NCBI RefSeq assembly: GCF_001187535.1
Contig: NZ_LFIO01001107.1
Location: 310,001 to 374,000, forward strand
Direction of reading: 5' to 3'
Length of the DNA: 64,000 nucleotides
Source: Rhizobium ecuadorense
GTDB lineage: Bacteria > Pseudomonadota > Alphaproteobacteria > Rhizobiales > Rhizobiaceae
Part shown: positions 1-9,200 of the stretch, one piece after another
Numbering within the stretch: position 1 is the stretch's first letter
Layout of the letters: every line of letters starts with the position of its first letter
Notes under the pieces: generated by a model
Seen by the model: the letters and a program-made list of their open reading frames with translations, nothing else
What the model was told of the DNA's origin: nothing
Databases searched by the model: none
Program-made: the position numbers and the translations under genes

Positions 1-510
1 ATCGTCGTGCCGGTGCATGGCGAGGCGACGCATCTGACGGCGCACAAGGAACTTGCCGAGCAATCCGGCATCGCGATCGTGCCGCGTGTGCGCAACGGCG
101 ATATCCTGCGGCTGGCGCCCGGTCCCGTCGAGGTGATCGGCGAGGCGCCGCATGGCCGCATCTACAAGGACGGTACCCTGATCGGCGATTTCGACGAGAT
201 GGGGATCGGCGAGCGCAAGAAGCTCTCCTATGTCGGTCATGTCGCGGTCAGCGTTGTGCTCGACGCTCGCTATGACATCATCGGCGATCCCGATCTCGTT
301 TCGATCGGCCTGCCTGTTTTTGACGACGAGGGCGAGGAGATGGAAGATACGCTCTTCGAAGCGGCGATCAGCGCCATCGAAAGCATTCCGCGCGCCCGCC
401 GCAAGGATATCGACATGGTGCAGGAGGCAGTGCGCCGGGCGATCCGCGCCGCTGCCAACCATGCCTGGGGCAAGAAGCCCGTCGTCACCGCCTTCGTCAC
501 CAAGGTCTGA
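1..510 (+). CDS. rnj: Ribonuclease J, C-terminal part (5' truncated by window edge)
   Basis: The reading frame is open from base 1 and stops at 508-510, leaving about 169 residues. It begins inside the beta-CASP/metallo-lactamase core at a PVHGE-x-x-HL motif, which carries the conserved histidine of the nuclease family. It continues through the linker (motifs like GPVEVIGEAPHGRIYKDG) into the C-terminal domain that ends the RNase J family. RNase J is a 5'-3' exo- and endoribonuclease used in mRNA turnover and rRNA maturation in alphaproteobacteria. The catalytic N-terminal half lies outside the window. The stop is followed after 2 bases by the next start, so it is probably co-transcribed with the epimerase gene. 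The identification is by sequence recognition. Confidence 0.9.
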   Translation: MVVPVHGEATHLTAHKELAEQSGIAIVPRVRNGDILRLAPGPVEVIGEAPHGRIYKDGTLIGDFDEMGIGERKKLSYVGHVAVSVVLDARYDIIGDPDLVSIGLPVFDDEGEEMEDTLFEAAISAIESIPRARRKDIDMVQEAVRRAIRAAANHAWGKKPVVTAFVTKV

Positions 511-512
511 CC

Positions 513-917
513 ATGCTCGGCCGGGTAAACCACATCGCCATCGCCGTTGCCGATCTGGCAGCGGCGACGGCCGCCTATCGCGACACGCTGGGCGCTGCGG
601 TATCGCAGCCGCAGGCTCTGCCGGAACACGGAGTCACCGTCGTCTTCGTCGAATTGCCGAACACCAAGGTCGAATTGCTGCAGCCGCTTGGCGAAGCCTC
701 GCCGATCGCAGCCTTCCTCGAAAAGAACCCGTCCGGCGGCATGCACCACATCTGCTACGAGGTGGACGATATCATTCTCGCCCGTGACCGGCTGGTTGCG
801 GCCGGGGCGAGGGTGCTCGGCGATGGCCGGCCGAAGACCGGCGCGCATGGCAAGCCGGTGCTTTTTCTGCACCCCAAGGATTTTTTCGGCACGCTGATCG
901 AACTCGAACAGGCGTGA
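513..917 (+). CDS. mce: Methylmalonyl-CoA epimerase
   Basis: A 134-residue protein of the vicinal-oxygen-chelate (glyoxalase-like) fold. It interconverts (R)- and (S)-methylmalonyl-CoA in the propionyl-CoA to succinyl-CoA route. Two beta-alpha-beta modules are visible. The expected metal-site residues are H7 (VNHIA), H78/H79 (GGMHHICYEV) and E130 (GTLIELEQ), and the GxPVLFLHPKDFFGTLIELEQ ending is typical of the epimerase. The length is as usual for the family. It starts 2 bases after the RNase J stop, so the two are probably an operon. Confidence 0.92.
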   Translation: MLGRVNHIAIAVADLAAATAAYRDTLGAAVSQPQALPEHGVTVVFVELPNTKVELLQPLGEASPIAAFLEKNPSGGMHHICYEVDDIILARDRLVAAGARVLGDGRPKTGAHGKPVLFLHPKDFFGTLIELEQA

Positions 918-1058
918 CCCCCTGCGGCAGAATGCCCCCGAGGCGCTCAAGCGCATCATCCGCTTTGAGTTGGCTGCCATTCCGCCGTATAAGGGCGCCT
1001 AGCTCAAAGTGACAGAACGTCTGTTGCGTCCGTCGGCGCGACACTATCGGGAACCCCA

Positions 1059-1334
1059 ATGCTCCAGATTTTTCTACAGGGATTTGCCGTCTACTTCATC
1101 GTCTGGTGGATGACGCTTTTCGCTGTCCTGCCGATCGGCCTGCGCACCCAGGCTGAGGACAATGACGTCGTGCTGGGCACTGTTCCGAGCGCGCCGAGCC
1201 GCTTTCGCGCCGTCTTCACCTTTTCGCTGACGACGCTGATTTCGGCTCTGATCTACGGCACCTGGTATGTCTGCGACACGTATTTCGGCTGGGGCTTCGA
1301 TGCTCTTCCACAACTCGGGCCGAGCTTTTACTAA
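1059..1334 (+). CDS. DUF1467 family small inner-membrane protein
   Basis: A 91-residue protein with an N-terminal hydrophobic segment (about residues 5-27), a short polar linker (RTQAEDNDVVLGT) and a second hydrophobic segment (about 48-70). This is the DUF1467 pattern seen in many alphaproteobacteria next to mce and proS. Function unknown; the two helices suggest an inner-membrane protein. It lies 141 bases after mce on the same strand, with a plain non-coding gap between. It could be transcribed with the upstream genes, and no strong promoter was seen. Confidence 0.82.
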   Translation: MLQIFLQGFAVYFIVWWMTLFAVLPIGLRTQAEDNDVVLGTVPSAPSRFRAVFTFSLTTLISALIYGTWYVCDTYFGWGFDALPQLGPSFY

Positions 1335-1345
1335 GGGTCCGCTTT

Positions 1346-1362
1346 TGCCCAAACTTTGGGCA
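1346..1362. promoter_or_regulatory. 17-bp palindrome, operator-like
   Basis: TGCCCAAA-C-TTTGGGCA is a perfect 8+1+8 palindrome, 11 bases after the DUF1467 stop and followed by very AT-rich sequence (tatgtatattatt). A one-base centre cannot form a tight RNA loop, so a protein-binding site is more likely than a terminator. No regulator can be named. Confidence 0.4.
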
Positions 1363-1426
1363 TATGTATATTATTAAAAAGCGAACTTCGTCATACCAGC
1401 GTCATGCCATTGCGGCAAAGAGCTGG

Positions 1427-1455
1427 CGTAAGGGAATGAGGATCATTCCCTTACG
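1427..1455. repeat. Perfect 13-bp inverted repeat, 3-nt loop
   Basis: CGTAAGGGAATGA (1427-1439) pairs exactly with TCATTCCCTTACG (1443-1455). There is no U-tract, so it is not a standard intrinsic terminator. It lies in the roughly 590-bp gap between the DUF1467 gene and proS. The rest of that gap holds the palindrome at 1346, the candidate sRNA at 1498-1612 and the proS promoter. No coding region was seen in it. Confidence 0.6.
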
Positions 1456-1497
1456 GAAGTTGGCCGGATTTCCAGGATAGGGTGAAGTCTAAAAGCC

Positions 1498-1612
1498 AAA
1501 AAAAAACAAGGCCAGAAGCCTTGTTTTAAGTATCGCGTGATCCGTAACCGTTGCCGGGGCAGCGACGAGCGCGCCTAAGATCTGATCCTCCCAAGACTTG
1601 ACCGCGAATTTG
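1498..1612 (-). ncRNA. Candidate trans-acting sRNA upstream of proS (alpha-r9/Smr9C-like position)
   Basis: Read on the minus strand, AAAACAAGGC (from 1527) pairs with GCCTTGTTTT (to 1503) around a 5-nt loop and is followed by nine T (1506-1498): a textbook intrinsic terminator with no minus-strand protein gene in front of it. A possible sigma70-type promoter is TTAGCT (1649-1644), 18 nt, GATAAA (1625-1620), giving a transcript of about 115 nt. From memory, the Rhizobiales alpha-r9 sRNA (Smr9C of Sinorhizobium) lies beside proS. I could not align it, so the family name is a suggestion. The start is approximate. Confidence 0.5.
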
Positions 1613-1642
1613 GCAAGAATTTATCTCTCTTGCCTGTTTTGT

Positions 1643-1658
1643 GAGCTAAAGCTAGCTC
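1643..1658. promoter_or_regulatory. Palindrome at the candidate sRNA -35 region
   Basis: GAGCTA-AAGC-TAGCTC is a perfect 6-bp dyad with a 4-nt centre. It overlaps the proposed minus-strand -35 hexamer at 1644-1649, where a regulator could block or recruit polymerase. No further evidence. Confidence 0.3.
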
Positions 1659-1720
1659 AAACATTGGGCTTTGTCATCAGCTTTTTTTGCATTTTTGCTA
1701 CACTCTAGTAAAATTTTTCT

Positions 1721-1752
1721 GTTGACAGGACTTTCGTTCAAGTCCTTATAAA
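1721..1752 (+). promoter_or_regulatory. Promoter of proS, with a dyad inside the spacer
   Basis: TTGACA (1722-1727) is followed by CTTATAAA (1745-1752). Taking CTTATA gives a 17-nt spacer, close to the rhizobial sigma70 form. An AT-rich stretch lies upstream (1681-1720). The spacer contains GGACTT-N6-AAGTCC (1728-1745), an inverted repeat that would place a bound factor between the two hexamers. The implied leader to the proS ATG is about 165 nt. Confidence 0.6.
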
Positions 1753-1925
1753 CACGCGCTTTTTGACGCCCTTTCATTTTGTGGCTGCGTACATGCGCTT
1801 CGGGGAGGTTGCCGGCATCAGTTGCGGGTTTCCTTCCTGCCGCGAAGCGGCTATGAACCTCCCGACGTTAACCATTGTCTTTCGATTCCGCCCGCTGCGG
1901 GATCTCAACTGCTTCGGAATCCGCC

Positions 1926-3248
1926 ATGCGTCTGTCCCGTTATTTCATGCCCATCCTCAAGGAAAACCCCAAGGAGGCGGAAATCGTCTCCCACCGGCTG
2001 ATGCTGCGCGCCGGCATGATCCGCCAGCAGTCGCAGGGCATCTATTCCTGGCTGCCGCTCGGCAAACGCGTGCTCGACAAGGTCAACGCGATTATCCGCG
2101 ACGAGCAGAACCGGGCCGGCGCCATCGAGCTGTCGATGCCGACCCTGCAGTCGGCCGAACTCTGGCAGGAAAGCGGCCGCTACGACGCCTATGGCAAGGA
2201 GATGCTGCGCATCAAGGACCGGCAGGATCGGCCGATGCTCTATGGCCCCACCAACGAGGAGATGGTGACGGATATTTTCCGCTCCTCCGTCAAGTCCTAC
2301 AAGGACCTGCCGCTCAATCTCTATCACATCCAGCTGAAGTTCCGTGACGAGATCCGTCCGCGCTTCGGCACCATGCGCTCGCGCGAATTCATGATGAAGG
2401 ATGCCTATTCCTTCGATCTGACGCGCGAAGGGGCGGAGCATTCCTACAACAAGATGTTCGCCGCCTACCTCAGAACCTTCGACCGGCTCGGCCTGCGCGC
2501 CATCCCGATGCGTGCCGACACCGGCCCGATCGGCGGCAATCTCAGCCATGAATTCATCATCCTCGCCGACACCGGCGAATCCGAAGTCTTCTGCCACAAG
2601 GATTTCGTCGGCTTCGATATTCCCGACGACCGCACTGATTTCGACAGCATCGAGGGTCTGAAGTCGATCTTCGACAAGTGGACCTCGCTCTATGCGGCGA
2701 CCTCGGAAATGCACGACGAGGCGGCCTTCAACGCCGTTCCCGAAGGCGACCGCCTGTCGGCACGCGGCATTGAGGTCGGTCACATCTTCTATTTCGGCAC
2801 GAAATATTCCGAGGCGATGGGCGCGAAAGTGCAGGGGCCTGACGGCAAGGAACACTTCGTTCACATGGGTTCCTACGGTATCGGCCCGACACGCCTTGTT
2901 CCCGCCATCATCGAAGCATCGCATGACGACAACGGAATCATCTGGCCGGCATCGGTCGCGCCCTTCGATATCGTGGTGATCAACATGAAGGCGGGCGATC
3001 AGGCCTGCGACGATACCTGCGAGCTGATCTATGCCGCGCTGACCAAGGCCGGCAAGGATGTGCTCTACGACGATACCGACGACCGGGCCGGCACGAAGTT
3101 CGCGACCGCCGACCTGATCGGCGTGCCCGTCCAGATCATCGCCGGCCCGCGCGCGGTCGCCAACGGCGAAGTCGAGGTGAAGGACCGCAAGACCGGCGCC
3201 CGCGAAACGATGACCATCGAAGCGGCGATCAACAGGTTCGTGGCTTAA
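1926..3248 (+). CDS. proS: Prolyl-tRNA synthetase (short form lacking the INS editing domain)
   Basis: A 440-residue class II aminoacyl-tRNA synthetase that charges tRNA-Pro. The ATG at 1926 is chosen because the protein then begins [13 protein letters not shown], the usual alphaproteobacterial start. The frame is open upstream to 1875, but that part has no family similarity. Class II motifs are visible: motif 2 around residues 138-160 ([21 protein letters not shown]) and motif 3 near the [11 protein letters not shown] segment. The C-terminal anticodon domain follows. The roughly 180-residue INS editing insertion of E. coli ProRS is absent, as in other alphaproteobacteria, so clearance of Ala-tRNA-Pro would need a free-standing editing protein elsewhere. 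Confidence 0.95.
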   Translation: MRLSRYFMPILKENPKEAEIVSHRLMLRAGMIRQQSQGIYSWLPLGKRVLDKVNAIIRDEQNRAGAIELSMPTLQSAELWQESGRYDAYGKEMLRIKDRQDRPMLYGPTNEEMVTDIFRSSVKSYKDLPLNLYHIQLKFRDEIRPRFGTMRSREFMMKDAYSFDLTREGAEHSYNKMFAAYLRTFDRLGLRAIPMRADTGPIGGNLSHEFIILADTGESEVFCHKDFVGFDIPDDRTDFDSIEGLKSIFDKWTSLYAATSEMHDEAAFNAVPEGDRLSARGIEVGHIFYFGTKYSEAMGAKVQGPDGKEHFVHMGSYGIGPTRLVPAIIEASHDDNGIIWPASVAPFDIVVINMKAGDQACDDTCELIYAALTKAGKDVLYDDTDDRAGTKFATADLIGVPVQIIAGPRAVANGEVEVKDRKTGARETMTIEAAINRFVA

Positions 3249-3263
3249 GGAAACGGAGGCGAA

Positions 3264-4568
3264 ATGGCAGAGGCAGCAGTGGACCGGAGTTCAAAATCCG
3301 GCTTGGGTCCGGCTGGCAAGCCATTTTCCACCTTCGAACGCCTCGTGGCCTGGCGCTATCTGCGCGCCCGGCGCAAGGAAGCCTTCATCTCGGTGATTGC
3401 CGGCTTCTCCTTCGTCGGCATCATGCTCGGCGTTGCAACGCTGATCATCGTCATGGCCGTGATGAACGGCTTTCGTACCGAGTTGGTCTCGCGCATCCTC
3501 GGCATTAACGGCCATATGATCGTCCAGCCGTCGGATGGCCCCTTCACCGATTACGCCGACCTCTCCAGCAGGCTCGCTGCCGTGCCCGGCGTCAAGATGG
3601 CGCTGCCTTTGGTGGAAGGCCAGGTGCTCGCCTCCGCCCAGGCCGGCGGCAGCACCGGCGCGCTGGTGCGCGGTGCCCGCGCCGAGGACTTGACCAAGCT
3701 CAAAACAATCTCAGGGAACATCAAATCCGGCGACATGGTCGGTTTTGCCTCCGGGCAGGGCGTGCTGATCGGCACCGGCATGGCCAACCAGCTCGGCCTG
3801 AGCGTCGGCGACCTTATCACGCTGACGTCGCCGGATGGTGACATTACGCCGATGGGCGTCAGCCCGCGCGTCAAGTCCTACAAGATCTCCGGCCTCTTCG
3901 AGATCGGCATGTCGGAATATGATTCCTCGATCATCTTCATGCCGCTCGAGGAAGCGCAGCTTTATTTCAATGCCGAGGGATTGGTGCAGTCGATCGAGCT
4001 TTTCGTCGATCACCCCGACGATATCGACGCTTTGAGGCCGAAGGTGGAAGAGGCGGCTGGCCGCCAGATCAACCTCACCGACTGGCGCCAGCGCAATCAG
4101 ACCTTCTTCTCGGCGTTGCAGGTCGAGCGCAACGTCATGTTCATGATCCTGACGCTGATCGTGCTGGTGGCGGCGCTGAACATCATCTCCGGCCTGATCA
4201 TGCTCGTGAAGGACAAGAGCAGCGATATCGCCATTCTGCGCACCATGGGCGCCAGCGCCGGCGCGATCATGCGCATCTTCTTCATGACCGGGGCGGCGAT
4301 CGGGATCGTTGGCACTGTTGCCGGCGTGCTGCTCGGCGTCCTCGTCTGCGTCAACATCGAATCCATCCGCCAGTTCTTCTCCTGGATTTCAGGCACGGTG
4401 ATCTTCAATCCGCAGGTCTATTTCCTCAGTCAGCTGCCGGCCGAGATGCAGCTCAGCGAAACGATCTCGATCGTCGTCATGGCGCTGACGCTCTCCTTCA
4501 TCGCGACCATCTTCCCCGCCTGGCGCGCCTCCAGGCTCGATCCGGTGCAGGCCCTGCGCTACGAATAA
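3264..4568 (+). CDS. lolC: Lipoprotein-releasing ABC transporter permease (LolC/LolE family)
   Basis: A 434-residue inner-membrane permease. It has a cytoplasmic N-tail, a first membrane helix around residues 38-62 ([28 protein letters not shown]), a large periplasmic MacB-like domain (about 65-275), and three C-terminal helices (about 288-312, 333-365, 395-420) ending in [17 protein letters not shown], the FtsX/LolC signature end. With LolD it extracts outer-membrane lipoproteins and passes them to LolA. It starts 15 bases after proS and ends 14 bases before lolD. Only one permease gene is present, so it may work as a homodimer (a LolF-like arrangement). That last point is inference. Confidence 0.93.
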   Translation: MAEAAVDRSSKSGLGPAGKPFSTFERLVAWRYLRARRKEAFISVIAGFSFVGIMLGVATLIIVMAVMNGFRTELVSRILGINGHMIVQPSDGPFTDYADLSSRLAAVPGVKMALPLVEGQVLASAQAGGSTGALVRGARAEDLTKLKTISGNIKSGDMVGFASGQGVLIGTGMANQLGLSVGDLITLTSPDGDITPMGVSPRVKSYKISGLFEIGMSEYDSSIIFMPLEEAQLYFNAEGLVQSIELFVDHPDDIDALRPKVEEAAGRQINLTDWRQRNQTFFSALQVERNVMFMILTLIVLVAALNIISGLIMLVKDKSSDIAILRTMGASAGAIMRIFFMTGAAIGIVGTVAGVLLGVLVCVNIESIRQFFSWISGTVIFNPQVYFLSQLPAEMQLSETISIVVMALTLSFIATIFPAWRASRLDPVQALRYE

Positions 4569-4582
4569 GGAATGCCGCCTTC

Positions 4583-5266
4583 ATGAAACGCAACGTCGTT
4601 CTCAAGCTTACCGGCGTCGAGCGCCATTACGGGCAGGGCGATACGCTGCTCCCGATACTGAAGGGCGCGGATTTTTCGATGTCGAAGGGCGAGATCGTCG
4701 CTCTTGTCGCTCCCTCCGGCACCGGCAAATCGACCCTGCTGCATATCGCCGGCCTGCTGGAGCATCCGGACGGCGGCGAGGTCAACATCAACGGCCATGC
4801 CTGTGATGGCCTGAGCGATGAGAAGCGCACGGCGATCCGCCGCAGTGAAATCGGCTTCGTCTACCAGTTTCACCACCTGCTGCCGGAATTCTCCGCGCTC
4901 GAAAACATCATGATGCCGCAACTGATCGCCGGGCTGTCCTGGAAGGAAGCCGGCGAGCGGGCCGGCCAGCTTCTCGATTATATGCGCATCGGCCACCGCG
5001 GCGCCCATCGGCCCGGCGAGCTTTCCGGCGGCGAGCAGCAGCGCGTGGCGATCGCCCGCGCCGTCGCCAATGCACCGACCCTGCTTCTTGCCGATGAGCC
5101 GACCGGCAATCTCGACCCGGAAACGGCAAGTTACGTCTTCGACGCGCTGGAGGCGCTGGTGCGCCAGTCCGGCCTCGCGGCCCTCATCGCCACCCACAAT
5201 CACGAGCTCGCCCGCCGCATGGATCGGCGTGTGACGATCTCGGATGGCAAGGTCGTCGACTTCTGA
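4583..5266 (+). CDS. lolD: Lipoprotein-releasing ABC transporter ATPase LolD
   Basis: A 227-residue ABC ATPase. Walker A is APSGTGKST (43-51), with Ala in the first Gly position as is common in LolD. The Q-loop is FVYQF (Q95), the signature LSGGEQQR (147-154), Walker [10 protein letters not shown] (167-175) and the switch His in ATHNHEL. The region [14 protein letters not shown] after the Q-loop is typical of the LolD/MacB subfamily, which couples to the preceding permease. It is co-directional with that gene and 14 bases from it, which fixes the assignment. It powers lipoprotein release from the inner membrane. Confidence 0.94.
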   Translation: MKRNVVLKLTGVERHYGQGDTLLPILKGADFSMSKGEIVALVAPSGTGKSTLLHIAGLLEHPDGGEVNINGHACDGLSDEKRTAIRRSEIGFVYQFHHLLPEFSALENIMMPQLIAGLSWKEAGERAGQLLDYMRIGHRGAHRPGELSGGEQQRVAIARAVANAPTLLLADEPTGNLDPETASYVFDALEALVRQSGLAALIATHNHELARRMDRRVTISDGKVVDF

Positions 5267-5274
5267 CACTGAAA

Positions 5275-5739
5275 TTAGGGGACGACCAATCCGCCGCGAT
5301 ATTCGAGCATATAGGCTTTCCTGAAGTCGACCATGATGCATTCATTGCCGCTGAACCGCTCGCAGTTCCCTTCGCTGCGATCGAGATAGCGGCCGAGCGG
5401 ATGGTCGAATTCCATGCCGCCGAGAAAGCGTCCCTGCCGATACATGGCTGAAAGTGCCGCCTTGATCACCGCACCGGCGGCAGCGCCGTCGATGAGCTCA
5501 GGCGCAACGATCCAACCGAAATAATTCATCACCCAGACGGGTTCGCCGGCAAACCAGACAACCTCCTGTCCGGCGAAATCGGTGCCGCCGAAATAACTGT
5601 CGAGATAGCGCCAGTCGCCGCGCTCATAGCCGATATCGTGAGCGCCCGGCCGGCAGGGCGCGCGCGCCACGCCGCCGCCGACATAGGTCGCAGCCTTGGC
5701 CTCCACGACGAATTCATTGAGCATCGCAATGTCGAACAT
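5275..5739 (-). CDS. DUF5680 domain protein
   Basis: A 154-residue protein starting MFDIAMLNEFVVEAKAATY at 5739, with a good GGAG ribosome site before it. The segments FVVEAKAATYVGGG, RPGAHDIGYERGDWRYLDSYFGG and GEPVWVMNYFGW match the DUF5680 domain as I know it, often found alone or fused to an XRE-type DNA-binding domain. No DNA-binding domain is present here. The final part (CERFSGNECI) carries two cysteines. The function is unknown. It converges on lolD with a 8-base gap and no clear terminator between. Confidence 0.8.
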   Translation of the reverse strand: MFDIAMLNEFVVEAKAATYVGGGVARAPCRPGAHDIGYERGDWRYLDSYFGGTDFAGQEVVWFAGEPVWVMNYFGWIVAPELIDGAAAGAVIKAALSAMYRQGRFLGGMEFDHPLGRYLDRSEGNCERFSGNECIMVDFRKAYMLEYRGGLVVP

Positions 5740-5979
5740 GCCGTTCTCCTCTCGACCGGATGCTGGCAAAGATGCTGTGGCATGTAAAGAACAAAAACAG
5801 AACGGAAGCCAAAAACAGGCGGTCGCCGTGAGAGGCGGTCGGGCGCTCGGGCAGCGTGTCCGAACCGTCACGGATCGGGAAGGGGAGGAGCCGCCCAATC
5901 GGATCGCTCGCTGCCGCCTGCCGATTCGCAATGCGCGTTTCGGGTTTTTCAAACGCAAGAAAGAAGGAAAAGATTCCTG

Positions 5980-6003
5980 TTGACAATGGAACATACATCG
6001 AAC
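5980..6003 (+). promoter_or_regulatory. LexA-controlled promoter (SOS box) of the 28-codon gene
   Basis: TTGACA (5980-5985) is a consensus -35. Immediately after it lies GAAC-ATACATC-GAAC (5989-6003), a perfect alphaproteobacterial LexA box (GAAC-N7-GAAC) placed in the -35/-10 spacer. A weak -10 (CAAATT, 6003-6008) would lie at 17-nt spacing. The next start codon is at 6037. Confidence 0.7.
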
Positions 6004-6036
6004 AAATTGAAAACATAACGAGTAAAGGAGAGCCAA

Positions 6037-6123
6037 ATGACTGACATGATCCGTGATATCGCAGCATTCACCTCCATCGCAATGTTCGTTGCCAGCTTCT
6101 CGCTCATCGTCATGGCGATCTAA
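6037..6123 (+). CDS. Small SOS-regulated membrane peptide, 28 residues (SidA-like candidate)
   Basis: An ATG at 6037 preceded by TAAAGGAG opens a 28-codon frame ending TAA at 6121-6123. The peptide starts MTDMIRDIAAFTS and continues as one hydrophobic helix to the end (AMFVASFSLIVMAI). Three things argue that it is real: the strong ribosome site, the LexA box and -35 just upstream, and a perfect hairpin right after the stop. Size, topology and regulation recall Caulobacter SidA (29 residues, SOS-induced, inhibits the divisome proteins FtsW/FtsI). I cannot show sequence homology, so the function is inference. It is not fused to or in operon with dnaE1, which starts 117 bases further. Confidence 0.72.
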   Translation: MTDMIRDIAAFTSIAMFVASFSLIVMAI

Positions 6124-6133
6124 AGTTTTCAGG

Positions 6134-6158
6134 GGACCGCATGGCAATCATGCGGTCC
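6134..6158 (+). terminator. Hairpin after the 28-codon gene
   Basis: GGACCGCATG (6134-6143) pairs perfectly with CATGCGGTCC (6149-6158) over a 5-nt loop, 10 bases after the stop. No U-tract follows, so it may be a Rho-dependent end or a stabilising 3' structure. Confidence 0.5.
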
Positions 6159-6240
6159 GGACGCGGGACTTCTTCTGGACATCATCGCCCTCTATGCCGA
6201 CAATGCGTTCGATTCATTCGGGTGATTGGGAAGGCATGAC

Positions 6241-9200
6241 ATGGCGGATACGGCAAAGGGTTCTACGGGTGAGGCGATCGGCGGCACGCCGGGCTTCATC
6301 CACCTGAGGGTCCACTCCGCCTATTCGCTTCTCGAAGGCGCCTTGCCGCTGAAGAAGATCCTATATAAGGCGACCGGCGACAGCCAGCCGGCGATCGCCA
6401 TCACCGACACCAACAATCTGTTCGTCGCGCTGGAATTCTCCCAGAAGGCGATGGATGACGGCCTGCAGCCGATCATCGGCTGCCAGGTCTCGATCGACAT
6501 GGAAGACGGGCTGGAAACGGAAAAGCGCGGCGGCCAGCAGGCGCTGGTCAAGCTGCCGTCGATCGTTCTTCTCGCTGCCACGGATGCCGGTTACGAACGG
6601 CTCGTCGATCTCGTCAGCCGCGCCTATCTCGGCGGCGACAGCAACCAGTCTATCCATATCCGTGCCTCCTGGCTGGAGGAAGCCGGCACGGAAGGGCTGA
6701 TCGCCCTGACCGGCGCCCTGACCGGGCCCGTCGACGCGGCGATCAGGGAGGGCCATCCCGCGCAAGGGGAGGCCCGGCTGCTGACGCTGAAACGTCTTTT
6801 CGGCGACCGGCTCTATGTCGAATTGCAGCGGCACGGCACCTACGACAAACGTCACGAGCAGAAGATCATCGCGCTTGCCTATGCCCATGACCTGCCGCTG
6901 GTTGCCACCAACGAGGCCTTCTTTCCGACACGCGACGATTACGACGCCCATGATGCGCTGATGGCGGTCGCCCACAATGCCATCGTCTCCGACGACAGCC
7001 GCTTTCGCCTGACGCCGGACCATTATCTGAAGAGCCGGGCCGAGATGGCCAAACTCTTCGCCGATCTGCCGGAAGCGCTGGAGAACACGATCGAGATCGC
7101 CAGGCGCTGTTCCTTCGTGCTGAAGACGCGAAAGCCGATCCTGCCGCGCTTCACCGGTGCGACCGACGATGCCGAGGAGGCCGAACGCGCCGAGGCGAGC
7201 GAGTTGCGCCGCCAGGCGGTGGAAGGGCTGGACATGCGGCTTGCAACGCTCGGCATGTCGCCGGGTTACGAGGAGAAGGAATATCGCGAGCGGCTGGATT
7301 TCGAACTCAGCGTCATCGAACGCATGCGTTTCCCCGGTTACTTCCTGATCGTTGCCGACTTCATCAAATGGGCCAAGCAGCATGACATTCCGGTCGGTCC
7401 CGGCCGCGGTTCCGGCGCTGGTTCCCTGGTCGCCTACGCTTTGACGATCACCGACGTCGATCCGCTGCGGTTTTCGCTGCTTTTCGAACGCTTCCTCAAT
7501 CCGGAACGCGTCTCGATGCCGGACTTCGACATCGACTTCTGCCAGGACCGCCGCGAAGAGGTGATCCGCTACGTCCAGGCCAAGTATGGCCGCGAGCAGG
7601 TGGCGCAGATCATCACCTTCGGTTCGCTGCAGGCGCGCGCCGCCCTTCGCGACGTCGGCCGCGTGCTTGAGATGCCCTACGGCCAGGTCGACAAGATCTG
7701 CAAGCTGGTGCCGAACAATCCGGCCAATCCGACGCCGCTCTCCAAAGCGATCGAGGAGGAGCCGAAGCTGCAGGAAGAGGCGGCGAAGGAGCCGGTCGTC
7801 GCGCGCCTGCTCGACATTGCCCAGAAGATCGAGGGGCTTTACCGGCATGCCTCGACGCATGCCGCCGGCATCGTCATCGGCGACCGCCCGCTGTCCAAGC
7901 TGGTGCCGATGTACCGCGATCCGCGCTCCGACATGCCTGTCACCCAGTTCAACATGAAGTGGGTGGAGCAGGCCGGCCTCGTCAAATTCGACTTCCTCGG
8001 CCTGAAGACGCTGACGGTCCTGAAGGTCGCCGTCGATTTCGTTGCCAAGCGCGGCATCAATGTCGATCTCGCGGCCATTCCGCTGGACGACAAGATAACC
8101 TACGAAATGCTGTCGCGCGGTGAGACGGTCGGCGTGTTCCAGGTGGAAAGCGCCGGCATGCGCAAGGCGCTGATCGGCATGAAGCCGGACTGCATCGAGG
8201 ACATCATCGCACTGGTGGCGCTTTACCGCCCGGGTCCGATGGAAAACATCCCGACCTACAATGCCCGCAAGCACGGGGACGAAGAGCTGGAATCGATCCA
8301 TCCTATGATCGACCACCTGCTCAAGGAAACCCAAGGCGTCATCGTTTACCAGGAACAGGTGATGCAGATCGCCCAGGTCCTGTCCGGCTACTCGCTTGGA
8401 GAAGCCGATCTTCTGCGCCGCGCCATGGGCAAAAAGATCAAGGCCGAGATGGACCAGCAGCGCGAACGCTTCGTCGTCGGCGCGGTCAAGAACGGCGTAT
8501 CGAAGCCGCAAGCCGACAATATCTTCGAGTTGCTGGCGAAGTTCGCCAATTACGGCTTCAACAAGTCGCATGCCGCCGCCTACGCCATCGTCTCCTACCA
8601 GACGGCCTATATGAAGGCGCATTATCCGGTCGAATTCCTCGCCGCCTCGATGACGCTCGACATGTCCAACACGGAAAAGGTCAATGATTTCCGCCAGGAT
8701 GCCAAGCGCCTCGGCATCGAGGTGATCGCCCCCTCGGTGCAGACTTCCTTCCGCCATTTCCAGACCGGCGACAACCGCATTTATTATGCGTTGGCCGCCC
8801 TCAAGGGCGTCGGCGAATCCGCCGTCGACCATATCGTCGAGGTGCGTGGCGATAAGCCTTTTGCCGGCATCGAGGATTTTTGCCTGCGCATCGATCCGCG
8901 CCAAGTCAACCGCCGCGTGCTCGAAAGCCTGATCTTTGCCGGCGCCTTCGATTGTTTCGGCACCGACCGCGCCCAGTTGTCAGCCGGCCTCGACCGCATC
9001 CTCGGTTATGCCCAGCGCGCCCAGGAAAACAAGCTGAGCGGCCAGTCGGACATATTCGGCAGCACTCTGACCTCGGGACCTGAAAAAATTTCCCTGCCGC
9101 CGTTTTCGCCCTGGCTTGCCTCCGAGCGGCTGCTCAAGGAATTTCAGGTGCTGGGCTTCTACCTCACCGCACATCCGCTCGATTCCTACAACAACCTCCT

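Noticed and set aside
1763-2347. A frame overlapping the proS leader and start, considered as an attenuator leader peptide
   Set aside because: It is not proline-rich and runs far into proS in another frame with no domain.
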